In this document: positions 1 to 9,610 of the stretch, in pieces
Numbering within the stretch: the first letter of the stretch is position 1
How the letters are laid out: each line of letters opens with the position of its first letter
Assembly: GCA_016748015.1 (NCBI GenBank)
Contig: JAAOMT010000571.1
Coordinates: forward strand, 747,095-811,094
Origin: Geosiphon pyriformis
Taxonomy: Eukaryota; Glomeromycota; Glomeromycetes; Archaeosporales; Geosiphonaceae
Direction: 5' to 3'
Length of the DNA: 64,000 bases
Program-made: the position numbers and the translations under genes
The notes under the pieces: model-generated
Databases searched by the model: none
What the model saw: the letters and a program-made list of their open reading frames with translations, nothing else
Told to the model about the DNA's origin: nothing

Positions 1-2
1 TT

Positions 3-479
3 GGTAGCAAAATGGATAAATATCTGTTGGAAAGTATAACAGCAGCTATACTTCCACCTTTCAACACAATTGGAAAAACACTTTAAGAAATCTTACTCAT
101 AGACAAAAACTTGTCATATGGAAGGCAATTAAAACTCTATGGTCACCTTGGTAAAATTATAGAGAATATGAAACTCATGAAGAAAACAACTTCAGAGATA
201 CAGGCAGAAATTTTGGGCATTATATAGTTAGATGTCCAAAGAGTTTTAACTATTGCTAAAAGAGCCAAAACTCTAATATAAAGATTTAGTCTCTTGGATA
301 CAAAACTCATTTCACCTCAAGTGTTATATACCTTATCCACAAAAGACTTCAACAAACTAGTTAGCTTTGAGTTAGATAAAACCCTTCCAATAGATTACAC
401 CATAAATAGCTTGATTTTGCTGGAGCTCAATCTCTTTGGAGAGGATGATGTTATAGTTGAAACTTATACTTCTTATTAA
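3..479 (+). pseudogene. Unknown gene remnant, three in-frame stops
   Basis: One frame stays readable from the left edge to a final TAA at 477-479 if three stops are ignored (TAA near 93, TAG near 228, TAA near 279). The first ATG in this frame is at 12. The last 61 codons are uninterrupted and end in an acidic stretch (FGEDDVIVE). I do not recognise the family. Because the frame is open to the left edge, more of it may lie outside the window. Frame preserved with point stops and no indels suggests decay by substitution. It could also be the end of a mobile-element ORF, since LTR-like sequence follows directly. Confidence 0.4.
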
Positions 480-1136
480 AAATTACATGTATTAGCCACT
501 GATGTCACATAAATTAGCCACTCTATTTTTAGTAAGTAATCATTGATCTGATCAATGACCTAACCATTAACCTAATCATTAACTTAGTCATTGATCTGAT
601 CATTGACCACTTTTAACAGTTATATAAGTGATGAATCTCTTAGCTATAGAAAAGCATATAAGAATAAAAAAAATAAAGAAATAAAATAACAACTTCATCT
701 CAATACTTCTTTTATCACTAATTTCTCTTTTTCTACCTTCAAGTATCTGAACATCTTAAAGATAAAAAACTACTTGTTGGCATTTACTTATTCTTTTCCT
801 GAAACATGTAATTGTAACATTTAAAGATTATTAAATAAAACGTGACTGAAGAGCACATCTGATACTTGATATTAAATTCTAAGAGTGCTGACGTAAAGCA
901 TAGAATTATACCAAGTGTAATTATTTGTTGACAGTACAGACTATTCTTTTACCTTCAGATTCCCCAGTTATCTTTGAAAAGTATAGTAACTGAGATATTT
1001 TATGAGACTGATCTCACACATTGAATCCATACTTATTTAATTTGCTCTTTGAAGTTGAATTCCCTTTGATTTCTTTTATCACTCTACAATCTTGTTCTTT
1101 TTTGCTATCTGTTAGCTTGTTACTCCAATCTGTAAC
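480..1136. other. Non-coding, LTR-like AT-rich stretch
   Basis: No ORF is visible. Around 540-605 the motif CATTGATCTGATCA occurs twice with variants between. It is followed by TATATAAGTGATG near 624, a plausible core promoter, and an A-rich run near 665-690. This arrangement resembles the promoter part of an LTR, but I could not find matching ends or a second copy. The rest (700-1136) holds nothing I can name. Confidence 0.3.
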
Positions 1137-1696
1137 AATACCAATTGTGATTATGATCAACATAATCAGAAGTAGATTAATTGATTACATTTCTTAATAA
1201 CTACTTTTAATCATTAATCGCAGATCTGGAATGTTAGATTGTTCTAATAAGAGCATATAAGAATTTTGGAGCATAACAAAGTCTGTTGTTATTTAATTAC
1301 ATACATCAATCATTTATTTCCATTGATGTTTCTTAGTTTGCTAAGATTTCTTTATATCCAACTTAGTTAAACTGTTGGATTGTGCCATATTTTTTTGTTG
1401 TAATTAGATTGATTGCTGATTATTTATTTTCAGATTGCCAGCTAATTTGTTGATTAAGTGTGATAATATAGGCTTTTTTCGCATGATTTTGATGTTAATT
1501 TCCATTGTATGTATTGTAATTTTTGTATTGAAAAGTGTAAAAATCTTCTGGTAATATTTTCTCCATCTTTGAAAAATAAGCTCCTGTAAATTGTTAAATT
1601 TTTCTTCTTCTCTAGGGAAGATCAAAGTCCTTTGAGATATCTAAAAGTCATTAAAATGTTTATAGTTGTCTCCATACTAACAACAAGAGGCACCAT

Positions 1697-2005
1697 ATGT
1701 TATCAGTGGTTTTTGTTAGTATTAGAAAACATTTTTTAGCTCAACTGATAACACACATTATCATGATTATACTACTAACTATAGCATATTATGGGTGTAT
1801 AAACTATTTCAGTAGATGGGAGAATGAAAGAGGGTACATGATAAAGTCATTAAAAGCAAAAGAAAGTATTGTAATTATTATTTGTTTTTGGGCAAGAACC
1901 AGTCTTAGGTATTTAAAAAAGGAAAAAAAAGTCACATCTCTTTATATGTATCAGAAGTGCAACCAGCAACAAGAAGTAAAACCAACTACTCAAAGAAATA
2001 TGTAA
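1697..2005 (+). CDS. Short hypothetical ORF in repeat unit 1
   Basis: A 102-codon ORF with a hydrophobic N-terminal half (residues about 20-33 could span a membrane) and a basic C-terminal half. Its counterpart lies in unit 2 at 3237-3545. The two proteins differ at about 13 positions, nearly all in the first 55 residues, while the last 45 are almost identical. The changes are largely transitions that alter amino acids, which does not look like purifying selection. I do not recognise it, and it may be a chance ORF. Confidence 0.2.
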   Translation: MLSVVFVSIRKHFLAQLITHIIMIILLTIAYYGCINYFSRWENERGYMIKSLKAKESIVIIICFWARTSLRYLKKEKKVTSLYMYQKCNQQQEVKPTTQRNM

Positions 2006-3236
2006 CCAAAATTCTTTCAATTAGTTGTCAAAAGGGTGTGATGTTCAAATGCCTGCTTTGAAAATGAAGTTATAGAAATTATAAAAGGAATTATAAAAGT
2101 TAAACATAACTGAAATAGATTTTGCTTAAACTTTTTATTGTTGAGACTACTCTCTAACAATGTGATACTTTATTACTTATTTTTATATTTAACAACTTGT
2201 TTGGTAAAACAAGACTTAATGTAAAATAGTAATAACACATGATTTGAAAGATCAGAAATAATAGAACAACTTGAAATGATGATAACAAGTAAGTAAAAGA
2301 TTATAAACAACATAATTCCAAATAGTAATAAGGAATATAGAAAAACATACTTGAGATTGTGATGACAAGTATTTAGAGCATAGAAAAGGATAGAGAAAGT
2401 ATAAAAAGTAGAGGAAAGGACTATAAAACTATAGCAAAGAGTTGGCTCAGTATTGAACTGATGCTTTTTTGAATTGACAGAGAGGCTGTATATATAGCTA
2501 AATTACATCAGATCTATATACTATATTAAAACTATTTAAAATACATCAATTATTTATATATATTTAATTAATCAATTCATGATGAGCTTACTCAACTTGT
2601 TATTTATCCAAGAGCTAGTGATTTTTAGATAATCAGATTTAGATGGCTGGATCTAGAACATTGATTGTAAATCAATGATATCAATTGTGATTATGATTAA
2701 CATAATCAGAAGTAGATCAATTGATTACATTTCTTGATAACTACTTTTAACTATTAATCACAGATCTGGAATGTTAGATTATTCTAATAAGGACATATGA
2801 GAATTTTGGAGCATAACAAAGCCTGTTGTTATTTGATTACATGCATCAATCATTCATTTCCATTGATGTTTCTTAGTTTGCCAAGATTTTTTTGTATCCA
2901 ATTTAGTTAAACTGTTGGATTGTGCTATATTTTTTTGTTGTAATTGAATTGATTACTGATCATTTATTTTCAGATTGCCAGCTGATTTGTTAATTAAGTG
3001 CAATAATATAGGCCTTTTTCGCATGATTTTGATGTTAATTTCTATTGTATGTATTGTAATTTTTGCATTAAAAAGTGTAAAAATCTTCTAGTAACATTTT
3101 TTCCATCTTTAAAAAATGAGCTTCTGCAAATTGTTAAATTTTTCTTCCTTTCTAGAGAAGATCAAAGTTCTCTGAGATATCTAAAAGTCATTAAAATGTT
3201 CATAATTGTCTCCATATTAACAACAAGAGACACCAT

Positions 3237-3545
3237 ATGTTACTAGTAGTTTTTGTTGATATTAGAGAACATTTCTTAGCTCAACTGGTAACACATATTA
3301 CCATGATTATGCTATTGACTATAGCATATTATGAGTGTATGGACTATTTCAATAGGTGGGAGAGTGAAAGAGGGTACATGATAAAGTCATTAAAAATGAA
3401 AGAAAGTATTGTCATTATTATTTGTTTTTGGGCAAGAACCAGTCTTAGGTATTTAAAAAAAGAAAAAAAAGTCACATCTTTTTATATGTATCAGAAGTGC
3501 AACCAGCAACAAGAAGTAAAACCAACTACTCAAAGAAATATGTAA
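3237..3545 (+). CDS. Short hypothetical ORF in repeat unit 2
   Basis: Second copy of the 102-codon ORF, in the same position of the next tandem unit, with start and stop conserved. Conservation of the open frame in two copies is the only support for coding. Substitutions relative to the first copy are mostly non-synonymous transitions. No family is recognised. Confidence 0.2.
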   Translation: MLLVVFVDIREHFLAQLVTHITMIMLLTIAYYECMDYFNRWESERGYMIKSLKMKESIVIIICFWARTSLRYLKKEKKVTSFYMYQKCNQQQEVKPTTQRNM

Positions 3546-4646
3546 CCAAAATTCTTTCAATTAGTCGTTGAAAGGGTGTGGTATTTAAATCTCTGCTTTG
3601 AAAATGAAGTTATAGGAATTATAAAAGGAATTATAAAAGTTAAACATAACTGAAATAGATTTTGCTTAAACTTTTTATTGTTGAGACCACTCTCTAACAA
3701 TGTGATACTTTATTACTTATTTTTATATTTAACAACTTGTTTGGTAAAACAAGACTTAATGTGAAATAGTAATAACACATGATTTGAAAGATTGAAAGTA
3801 ATAGAACAACTTGAAATGATGATAACAAGTAAGTAAAAGATTATAAACAATGTAATTCTAAATGGTGATAAGGAATATGGGAAAACATACTTGAGATTGT
3901 AATAACAAGTATTTAGAGCATAGAAAAGGGGAGAAAAAGTGTAAGAAATAGAGAAAAAGACTAATTGCTCACTATAAAATTATAGCAAAAAGTTGGCTTA
4001 GTATTGAACTGATGCTTTCCTGAACTGACAGAAGGGCTGTATATATAGCTAAATTACATCAGATCTACATACTATATTAGAACTATTTAAAATACATCAA
4101 TTATTTATATATATTTAATTAATCAATTTATAATGAGCTTACTCAGCTTGTTATTTATCCAAGAGCTAGTGATTTTTAGATGATCAGATTTAGATGGCTG
4201 GATCTAGAACATTGATTATAAATCAATGATACCAATTGTGATTATGATCAACATAATCAAAAGTAGATCAATTGATTACATTTCTTGATAATTACTTTTA
4301 ACCATTAATCACAGATCTAGAATGTTAAATTGTTCTAATAAGAGCATATGAGGATTTTGGAGCATAACAAAGTCTGTTGTTATCTGATTACATGCATCAA
4401 TCATTTATTTCCATTGGTGTTTCTTAGTTTGCCAAGATTTTTTTGTATCCAACTTAGTTAAATTGTTAGATTGTACCATATTTTTTTTTTGTAATTAGAT
4501 TAATTGCTGATCATTTATTTTCAGATTGCCGGCTGATTTGTTGATTAAGTGCAATGATATAGGCTTTTTTTGCATGATTTTGACATTAATTTCTATTGTA
4601 TGTATTGTAATTTTTGCATTGAAAAGTGTGAAAATCTTCTGGTAAC

Positions 4647-4956
4647 AATGTCTTAGAGAAGAATCGGGAACTTTGGATGATTTTACAGGATATGAGAAAA
4701 ACATACAATTCGGTTGGCTGAGAGCATCTCGAAAAGAGTTTAGTTAAGATTAAGATGTGCAGCAAATTCATTTGTTTTTTCAGTGATATTTACAAAGATC
4801 ATACCAATTACATTATGACAGATTTTGGTTTAATAGATGGTTATTGGATACATAATGGTTTGGACCAGTGTAAGGTATTTTCTCTTCTTCTGTGGCACAT
4901 ATTTTATAATCCACTGTTATGTGAAATCAAGCATCAGGAAAATATGTGTGGATATA
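4647..4956 (+). pseudogene. LINE A reverse transcriptase fragment, upstream block
   Basis: Reading +1 gives the RT fingers/palm segment seen in the other copies: a QDMRK.Y.SVG stretch (with a TGA for Trp), MCSKFI, DFGL.DGY, then GLDQ.KVFS and LLWHIFYNPLL, ending CGY at the transposon junction. The equivalent segment in LINE E is at 30147-30350. Codons continue exactly at 7011 once the transposon and one TA are removed. Confidence 0.8.
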
Positions 4957-4977
4957 CAGTAAACTTTCTCTATAGTC
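4957..4977 (+). repeat. Left terminal inverted repeat
   Basis: Begins CAGTAAACTTTC and is preceded by the TA target duplication at 4955-4956. It pairs with the right end at 6988-7008. Similarity continues a little further in (a CCTTTGGT block, gapped). Confidence 0.85.
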
Positions 4978-5140
4978 CCTTTGGTTATAGTCACTATTTT
5001 TTTATAATCACATTTTTTTAAAAACCAAAACCATTTATATATAATATTATCTCCTTATAGTCACTTTTACTATATATATCTCCTTATAGTCTCTATCCTC
5101 ACAAATAAGATAGCAGAATATAAGTAATTTCTACTCTCTA

Positions 5141-5383
5141 TTGTCACACTATAATTATATGATATTAGATATAAACATTAGATATTATCTCATATTTAAT
5201 CAGACATGTAAGATACCTCAGATTATAAAAGGTGCTCCAAATATTATTTTAAAATGTCAACCCTATTTTGCATTTAAGTATTACAATAATAAGACTTATA
5301 TTAATCTATCATTGTTTGCTTTATTCATTAATTTATTATTTTATTGGTATAATTTAAAAGTTATAATAAGCAAATTGGTGTAA
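5141..5383 (+). other. Internal ORF of DNA transposon, unrecognised
   Basis: An 80-codon, AT-rich, hydrophobic ORF between the left end and the minisatellite. It shows no transposase motif (no helix-turn-helix, no DDE residues) and I do not recognise it. Probably a chance reading frame. Confidence 0.15.
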
Positions 5384-5449
5384 AATAGCATGCTCTGTTT
5401 TGTTTTGGTGGCAAATATTGAATAATTGTCCAAGTTACTAAGTAAATTT

Positions 5450-5840
5450 ATTTAGCATTGCTGTGATAATTGTTATAACTATCCAAAGGTAAGTGAAGTA
5501 AATTATTATTGTTACATTGATTGTCAAGGCTATCTAAAGATAAGTGAATCTGATTATCATTGTTACATTGATTATCATAACCATTTAGAGGTAAGCAAAT
5601 TTGATTAATATATTCATGTCGATTGTCATAGCTGTTTAAAAGTAAATGAATTACTATTGTTGTGTTAATTACTAAGACCATTCAAAAGTAAGTAAATCTG
5701 ATTATTATTGTTGTGTTGATTGTTGAAGTCATTAGGAGATAAATGACTAAATTATCATTGTCACATCAATTGTTAAGGCTATTGAGAGGTAAGTAAACTG
5801 AATTATTATTGCCATGCTAATTGTTGTGACTGTTTGGAGG
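5450..5840. repeat. Minisatellite, 51-bp period, about 7 copies
   Basis: The box AGGTAAGTGAA and its variants recur every 51 bp (about 5487, 5538, 5589, 5640 and on). Because 51 is divisible by three, the minus strand keeps an open frame (5448-5681) of 17-residue repeats of the type LPLNGYDNQCNNDNQ, with Leu-x-Leu and Asn-rich parts. I see no known family. It may be non-coding. Confidence 0.7.
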
Positions 5841-5896
5841 TATTTTTTAAAAATGTAAAAATCTTAAATTAAATTTTTACCATCTATTTTGTTTAA

Positions 5897-6867
5897 ATAC
5901 TGGAAACTTTGCAGCAATGAATAAATAAGGAAATTGCTACTTTCATGACAAAGGTGTTAATCAAGACACAGGTCAAGCTGTCAAATTATATCAAAAGACA
6001 AGTAATATAGAAAATTCTGCTACAATGAACAATTTAGGTTATTGCTATCAGCATGATGAATGTATCAATTAGAACAAAAGTCAAAGGATCAAATTATATC
6101 AAAAGGCTGTTAATGCAGGAAATTCTGAAGCAATAACTCAATTAGGTTGTTGCTATCAATATGGTAAAGGTGTCAATTAGGACATAAATCAAGCTGTTAA
6201 ATTGTATCAAAAGGCAAGTAATGCAGAGAATTCTAAAGCAATGATTCGATTAGGACATTGCTACTTTAATGGCAAATACGTCAATCAAAACATGAATCAA
6301 GCTGTCAAATTATATTAAAAGGTGGCTAATGCAAAAGATTCTGGGACAATAAATTAGATAGGTTATTGCTACTTTAATGGCAAATGTGTCAATCAGAACA
6401 CAAATAAAGTGGTCAAGTTTTTTCAAATTGTAGTTCTAAATAATAGTCAAATGTCAACCCATTTATTAGATATTGAACAAAAACTTCTACAAGAAGTACA
6501 AGTTCTTATTAAGCATGTTAATATTAACAAGCTATTGGCAATAGACTTCATTAATATTGACAAGTTTGAACCATTATTTACTTATATCTCAGAGGATGAA
6601 ATTGTGGATCTTATTAACAACAAGTATAATGAAAATTCTAATGCAAATAAAGATTTAGAAAGTGAAGATGAAAATGAACCTTTGCCTTTGCTATCTATAC
6701 ATCAAGATAAAACTGCACTTGAAAATACATTGTGCTATTGTAAAGAGCAGTATAGTAAAAAAGTTGATTCAGACTTTTTTAAAACTTTGAGAACATTAAT
6801 TCGTAATACTGTTCTCAAAGTTCAAGAAGAAAAAAAACAGTTGCAAATAGATAGCTTTTTTAAATAA
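5897..6867 (+). pseudogene. Sel1-like repeats fused to pogo transposase C-terminus
   Basis: From about 5897 one frame gives five Sel1-like repeat units of about 36 residues, with the family pattern A..LGYCY..G.GVN.D...AVKLYQKA. The Sel1 part carries five in-frame stops (two TAA and three TAG). The same frame then continues without a stop from 6409 to 6867 into about 130 residues resembling the end of pogo/Tigger transposases: a FINIDKFEP block, an EDEIVDLI helix, an acidic linker, and a basic tail ending QLQIDSFFK. The known family pattern is FINID...DEEI and KQ..IDSFF. Sel1-like proteins are usually adaptor or ER-degradation proteins. Here the fragment is most simply a captured gene piece. 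The DDE core is missing. Confidence 0.7.
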
Positions 6868-6987
6868 AATATATATAATTGATTATTATATTATACATGT
6901 AATATATAGATTATGTGATAAGATATTAATCATTTTTTATAGTCTCATTTCTCTATAGTCACCACAAATGTGCTGACCAAAAGGTGT

Positions 6988-7008
6988 GATTATAAAAAAA
7001 GTTCACTG
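6988..7008 (-). repeat. Right terminal inverted repeat
   Basis: Read on the minus strand it begins CAGTGAACTTTT. TA at 7009-7010 is the second half of the target duplication, and the interrupted LINE resumes at 7011. Confidence 0.85.
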
Positions 7009-7010
7009 TA

Positions 7011-9474
7011 GATTGAATTCTTATTTTGTTTCCAAAAATGGGCATGCTGAATCTCGGGCTGAACTTTCTTCTTTCTTTGCTGCTAGCACTTTTGTTGATG
7101 ATACTATTTGGGTTGGTAGCAGTCAGAGTGCCACTTAACATATTTTTGATGTTGCTGATGAATTTTTTCGGATAAATGATATTTTTATTAATAATGACAA
7201 GACAGTGGTCATTCTCATCAATAGCAGAGTCAGCAATTCTTTTCTGTCTATCAATAGTTTACTAATCTTTATCACCAAAAAGAGTGAACTTCATTGGTAT
7301 TTAAGTATTTTTTTTTTAACTGAGGGTCTCTCGAAGCCTAGTTTGGTTAAAGTGAATTTGGACATTTGGTTTTTTACCAATCTGGTTTTGCGAAAGGCTG
7401 TCTCAGATAAACAGCTCTTGTATTTGGTATTGGCAGTTCTCCATTCTATAGTTAGCTATAGAACACAGTTTAGCTTTGTTTCTGTTGAAGTGTGTAACAG
7501 ATGGGATGCTTTTATTTGTAGAAGCTTAAAGCTTAAATCTGGTCTACCACTCAATTTTTCCAGTGATACGATTCACCATCTTTTCTTTTATGGTTTGAAA
7601 TCTTTTTTTCAGGTTTAGTCTGAGAGCAAAGTTGTCTCTCTTATTAGTTTTGCAAACTCTGGTGGTGTAGTAGGACATTTGTTTTCTTACAGATCTTATG
7701 ACCTGCAAGTTTTGTGTTGGTGCCCTGTTTATTCATTGAGTTTTTCTGTTCGTATTTGTGTTAGTATTTCTAATAATTTTTTGGCAGACATGATTTGTGT
7801 TCTTTTTGACTGCAACCTGTCTCTGGGTGGATCTTTGGCCATTTCCTTTCGATTTTACAATGGAGTTCCAATGTCTACTGTTCTGGGTGAGTCAAAGTTT
7901 CTCAGATTTCTTTTTTTTCTTAAGCAGCACAGTGTTGTCTTTGTTGACCAATTTCATGATCATCATAGTGCTGTATTTAATTGGTATACATTCAAACATT
8001 AGAAGAGGTTGGATCCTCATGGCCCTGTTCCTAAGTGGTTCAAGCTTTCTGTTGTATTTCTTGATGATATGAGTCTCTTTTCTGCTATCTCTTCAGTTTT
8101 GCATGGTGTTGGTCTTTTGAACATTCTTGAATCTAGCAATTTTGTGTCTGTTTGTGATCATCTTTTGCAGGCTGGTACTGGCAGCTTGTCAGTATACACA
8201 GATGGGTCCCTTAGTAATTTGGGCACAGCCAGCTGTAGAGCTGGTGCTGTCACATATTTTGAGAACATTGGTTTGGGTCTGGGTGTTAGTGTGTTGGATT
8301 TGATGTCATCTACTTTGGCGAAGTTGCAGGCTATTGCACTAGCTTTTGAATGTGTTCTTTCATCAAGCTTTGTTCAATTGTTTTCAGATAGTCAATCTGC
8401 TTTAAATGCTTGTAAGTCAGAATTGAGTCTGGTGAGTTCTGACTTTCATAATCAGTGTTGGGTTGAACATCATCATATAGTCAATGTTATTTGCAGTAAG
8501 AATTTGAAAATTAGCTGGCACAAAGTAAAGAGTCATTTTGGCATTTCAGAGAATAAGTGCACTGATGCAATTACCAGTACAGCTTCTTTCTCTGATTGGT
8601 GTCTTCCTCCTCATCTGGATAAACACTTTTTGACCACTGATAGTAATATTGTTTTTGGCAATTCCAGACATTTTGTTCGTGATGTTTATCATTCAGTTTG
8701 CCATACACATTGGGAGGTTGGTTCTGGTTCTAAGTTTTTGGCTGGCAGTTTGTTATCAGAGGTTAATTGGTTTCACTTATCATTGGTGTAACATCCTGAC
8801 TTGAACATGGCTACCAGTTTTATCAGCAAACCCTTGGCTGATGCACACACATATTTCATAAAAGCTTTGCATTACTGGCTGCTGATTGCTGTTCAGAAGT
8901 GTCTTTATAATAAATTGTACTCTAGTGTGTTGTGCTTATATTGTGGTGAGATGGAGGTGTTAAATCATGTGTTCTCTTGTAAGATTAATGAATCTGCTCA
9001 GCGTTATTTGTTGAAGTCTCATGTGAATTCCTAGAAGGTGGTTTCTGGTCTTTCTCATTCCTCTTTGGATGTATTACAGCTGTTGTCATCCTATGTTTCT
9101 GATTTTTCTGTGTTCACAGCTTTTCATAAAGATTTTGTTTTTGATGATTGGTTTTGCGAGGCTGTTTCCATCTTCTACAATCTCAAGGTTGCCAGTTCAG
9201 AGATTGTCAAATTTGTGCATTTTCTTGGTCTTGCTTTCAGAACTGGTATCTGGTCAGTTCGTGCTAAGCATTGTGCTTATATGGAGAAGAACAAATTGAT
9301 TCCACTTGATAGTTTGGCTGTCATCTCGGTTCTTGGTTTGGCTTTAAGGTTTCTGTTAGTGTAATTAAATTACTTGGTATAACTGATGCTGTTGGTGTTT
9401 GTTTTGGCTTTTACAAATTTTGTTTGTTTTTTTCTGGTATAGGTAACCTAGTTTCTGTTCATATAGCTATGTAG
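7011..9474 (+). pseudogene. LINE A ORF2: RT end, RNase H, CCHC tail
   Basis: Continues the RT from 4956. Visible parts: the catalytic box FVDDTIWVG (about 7085-7110), the thumb region, an RNase H domain with YTDGS (about 8195), the Glu helix LAKLQAIALAFE, and SDSQSA; then a C-terminal finger C-x2-C-x8-H-x3-C (CLYCGEMEV..., about 8938-8985). Stops at about 7137, 7616, 8000, 8789, 9032 and 9361 interrupt an otherwise mostly continuous frame. The stop at 8789 replaces the Trp codon of a conserved WHPD motif. Non-functional copy. Confidence 0.85.
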
Positions 9475-9610
9475 TGTTGTTTTGATTGGTCCGAGTGGCT
9501 AGTCACATGTGAAAAATGCATGATTCATGTCTAGTTTAAATTTTTTTTTTGATGTATAGCACTAGGTAATGTTTGAATCTCACTTGTTAAGCAAATAAAA
9601 AAAAAATAAA
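9475..9610 (+). other. LINE A 3' untranslated region and A-rich tail
   Basis: About 130 bp shared with copies D (24815-24945) and E (32811-32940): TTGATTGGTCCGAGTGGC near 9481, then GATGTATAGCACTAGG and CACT..TTAAGCAA before an A-run. Its conservation between copies suggests it holds the RT recognition site of this LINE. Confidence 0.7.

Larger units (their letters stand above)
1137..4646. repeat. Tandem array, ~1.55-kb unit, 2.3 copies
   Basis: The same sequence restarts at about 1137, 2684 and 4228 (anchor: CAATTGTGATTATGAT and the following 400 bp), a period of about 1,545 bp. Copies 1 and 2 are full length and copy 3 stops at about 4646, where a 5'-truncated LINE begins. Differences between copies are mostly A/G and C/T transitions plus a few small indels. 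Each unit contains a short ORF, an AT-rich section and a TATATATAGC box. No TG...CA ends or terminal repeats were found, so I call it a tandem repeat, possibly a multimer of an unidentified element. Confidence 0.75.
4957..7008. mobile_element. pogo/Tigger-like DNA transposon, non-autonomous
   Basis: A 2,052-bp element with terminal inverted repeats beginning CAGT and flanked by a TA duplication (4955-4956 and 7009-7010), as in the Tc1/mariner-pogo superfamily. The first 21 bp of the ends match at 17 positions, and all four mismatches are transitions. Copies of TATAGTC/TATAATC lie under both ends (about 4971, 4986, 5003, 5056, 5084; 6939, 6954). Inside are a 51-bp minisatellite, Sel1-like repeats and a pogo transposase C-terminus. 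No DDE catalytic core is present, so the element would need a transposase in trans. Excision in silico restores the LINE reading frame, proving the boundaries. Confidence 0.85.
4647..9610 (+). mobile_element. LINE copy A, 5'-truncated, split by DNA transposon
   Basis: A non-LTR retrotransposon fragment starting inside the reverse transcriptase domain and running to an A-rich 3' tail near 9597-9610. It lies in two blocks, 4647-4956 and 7011-9610, separated by a 2,052-bp DNA transposon. The 5' truncation is typical of LINE insertion by target-primed reverse transcription. The 5' junction falls inside the third copy of the 1.55-kb tandem repeat. Sequence agrees throughout with LINE copies C, D, E and F in this window. 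The copy is dead (several stops). Confidence 0.85.

Noticed and set aside
4495-4771. Minus-strand ORFs in the tandem-repeat/LINE junction (also 1404-1625)
   Set aside because: They cross the repeat-LINE junction or lie opposite repeat sequence. No motif, so treated as chance frames.
5400-5840. CRISPR-like array (regular 51-bp repeats)
   Set aside because: Repeats are contiguous and drifting without unique spacers, inside a eukaryotic transposon. It is a minisatellite.
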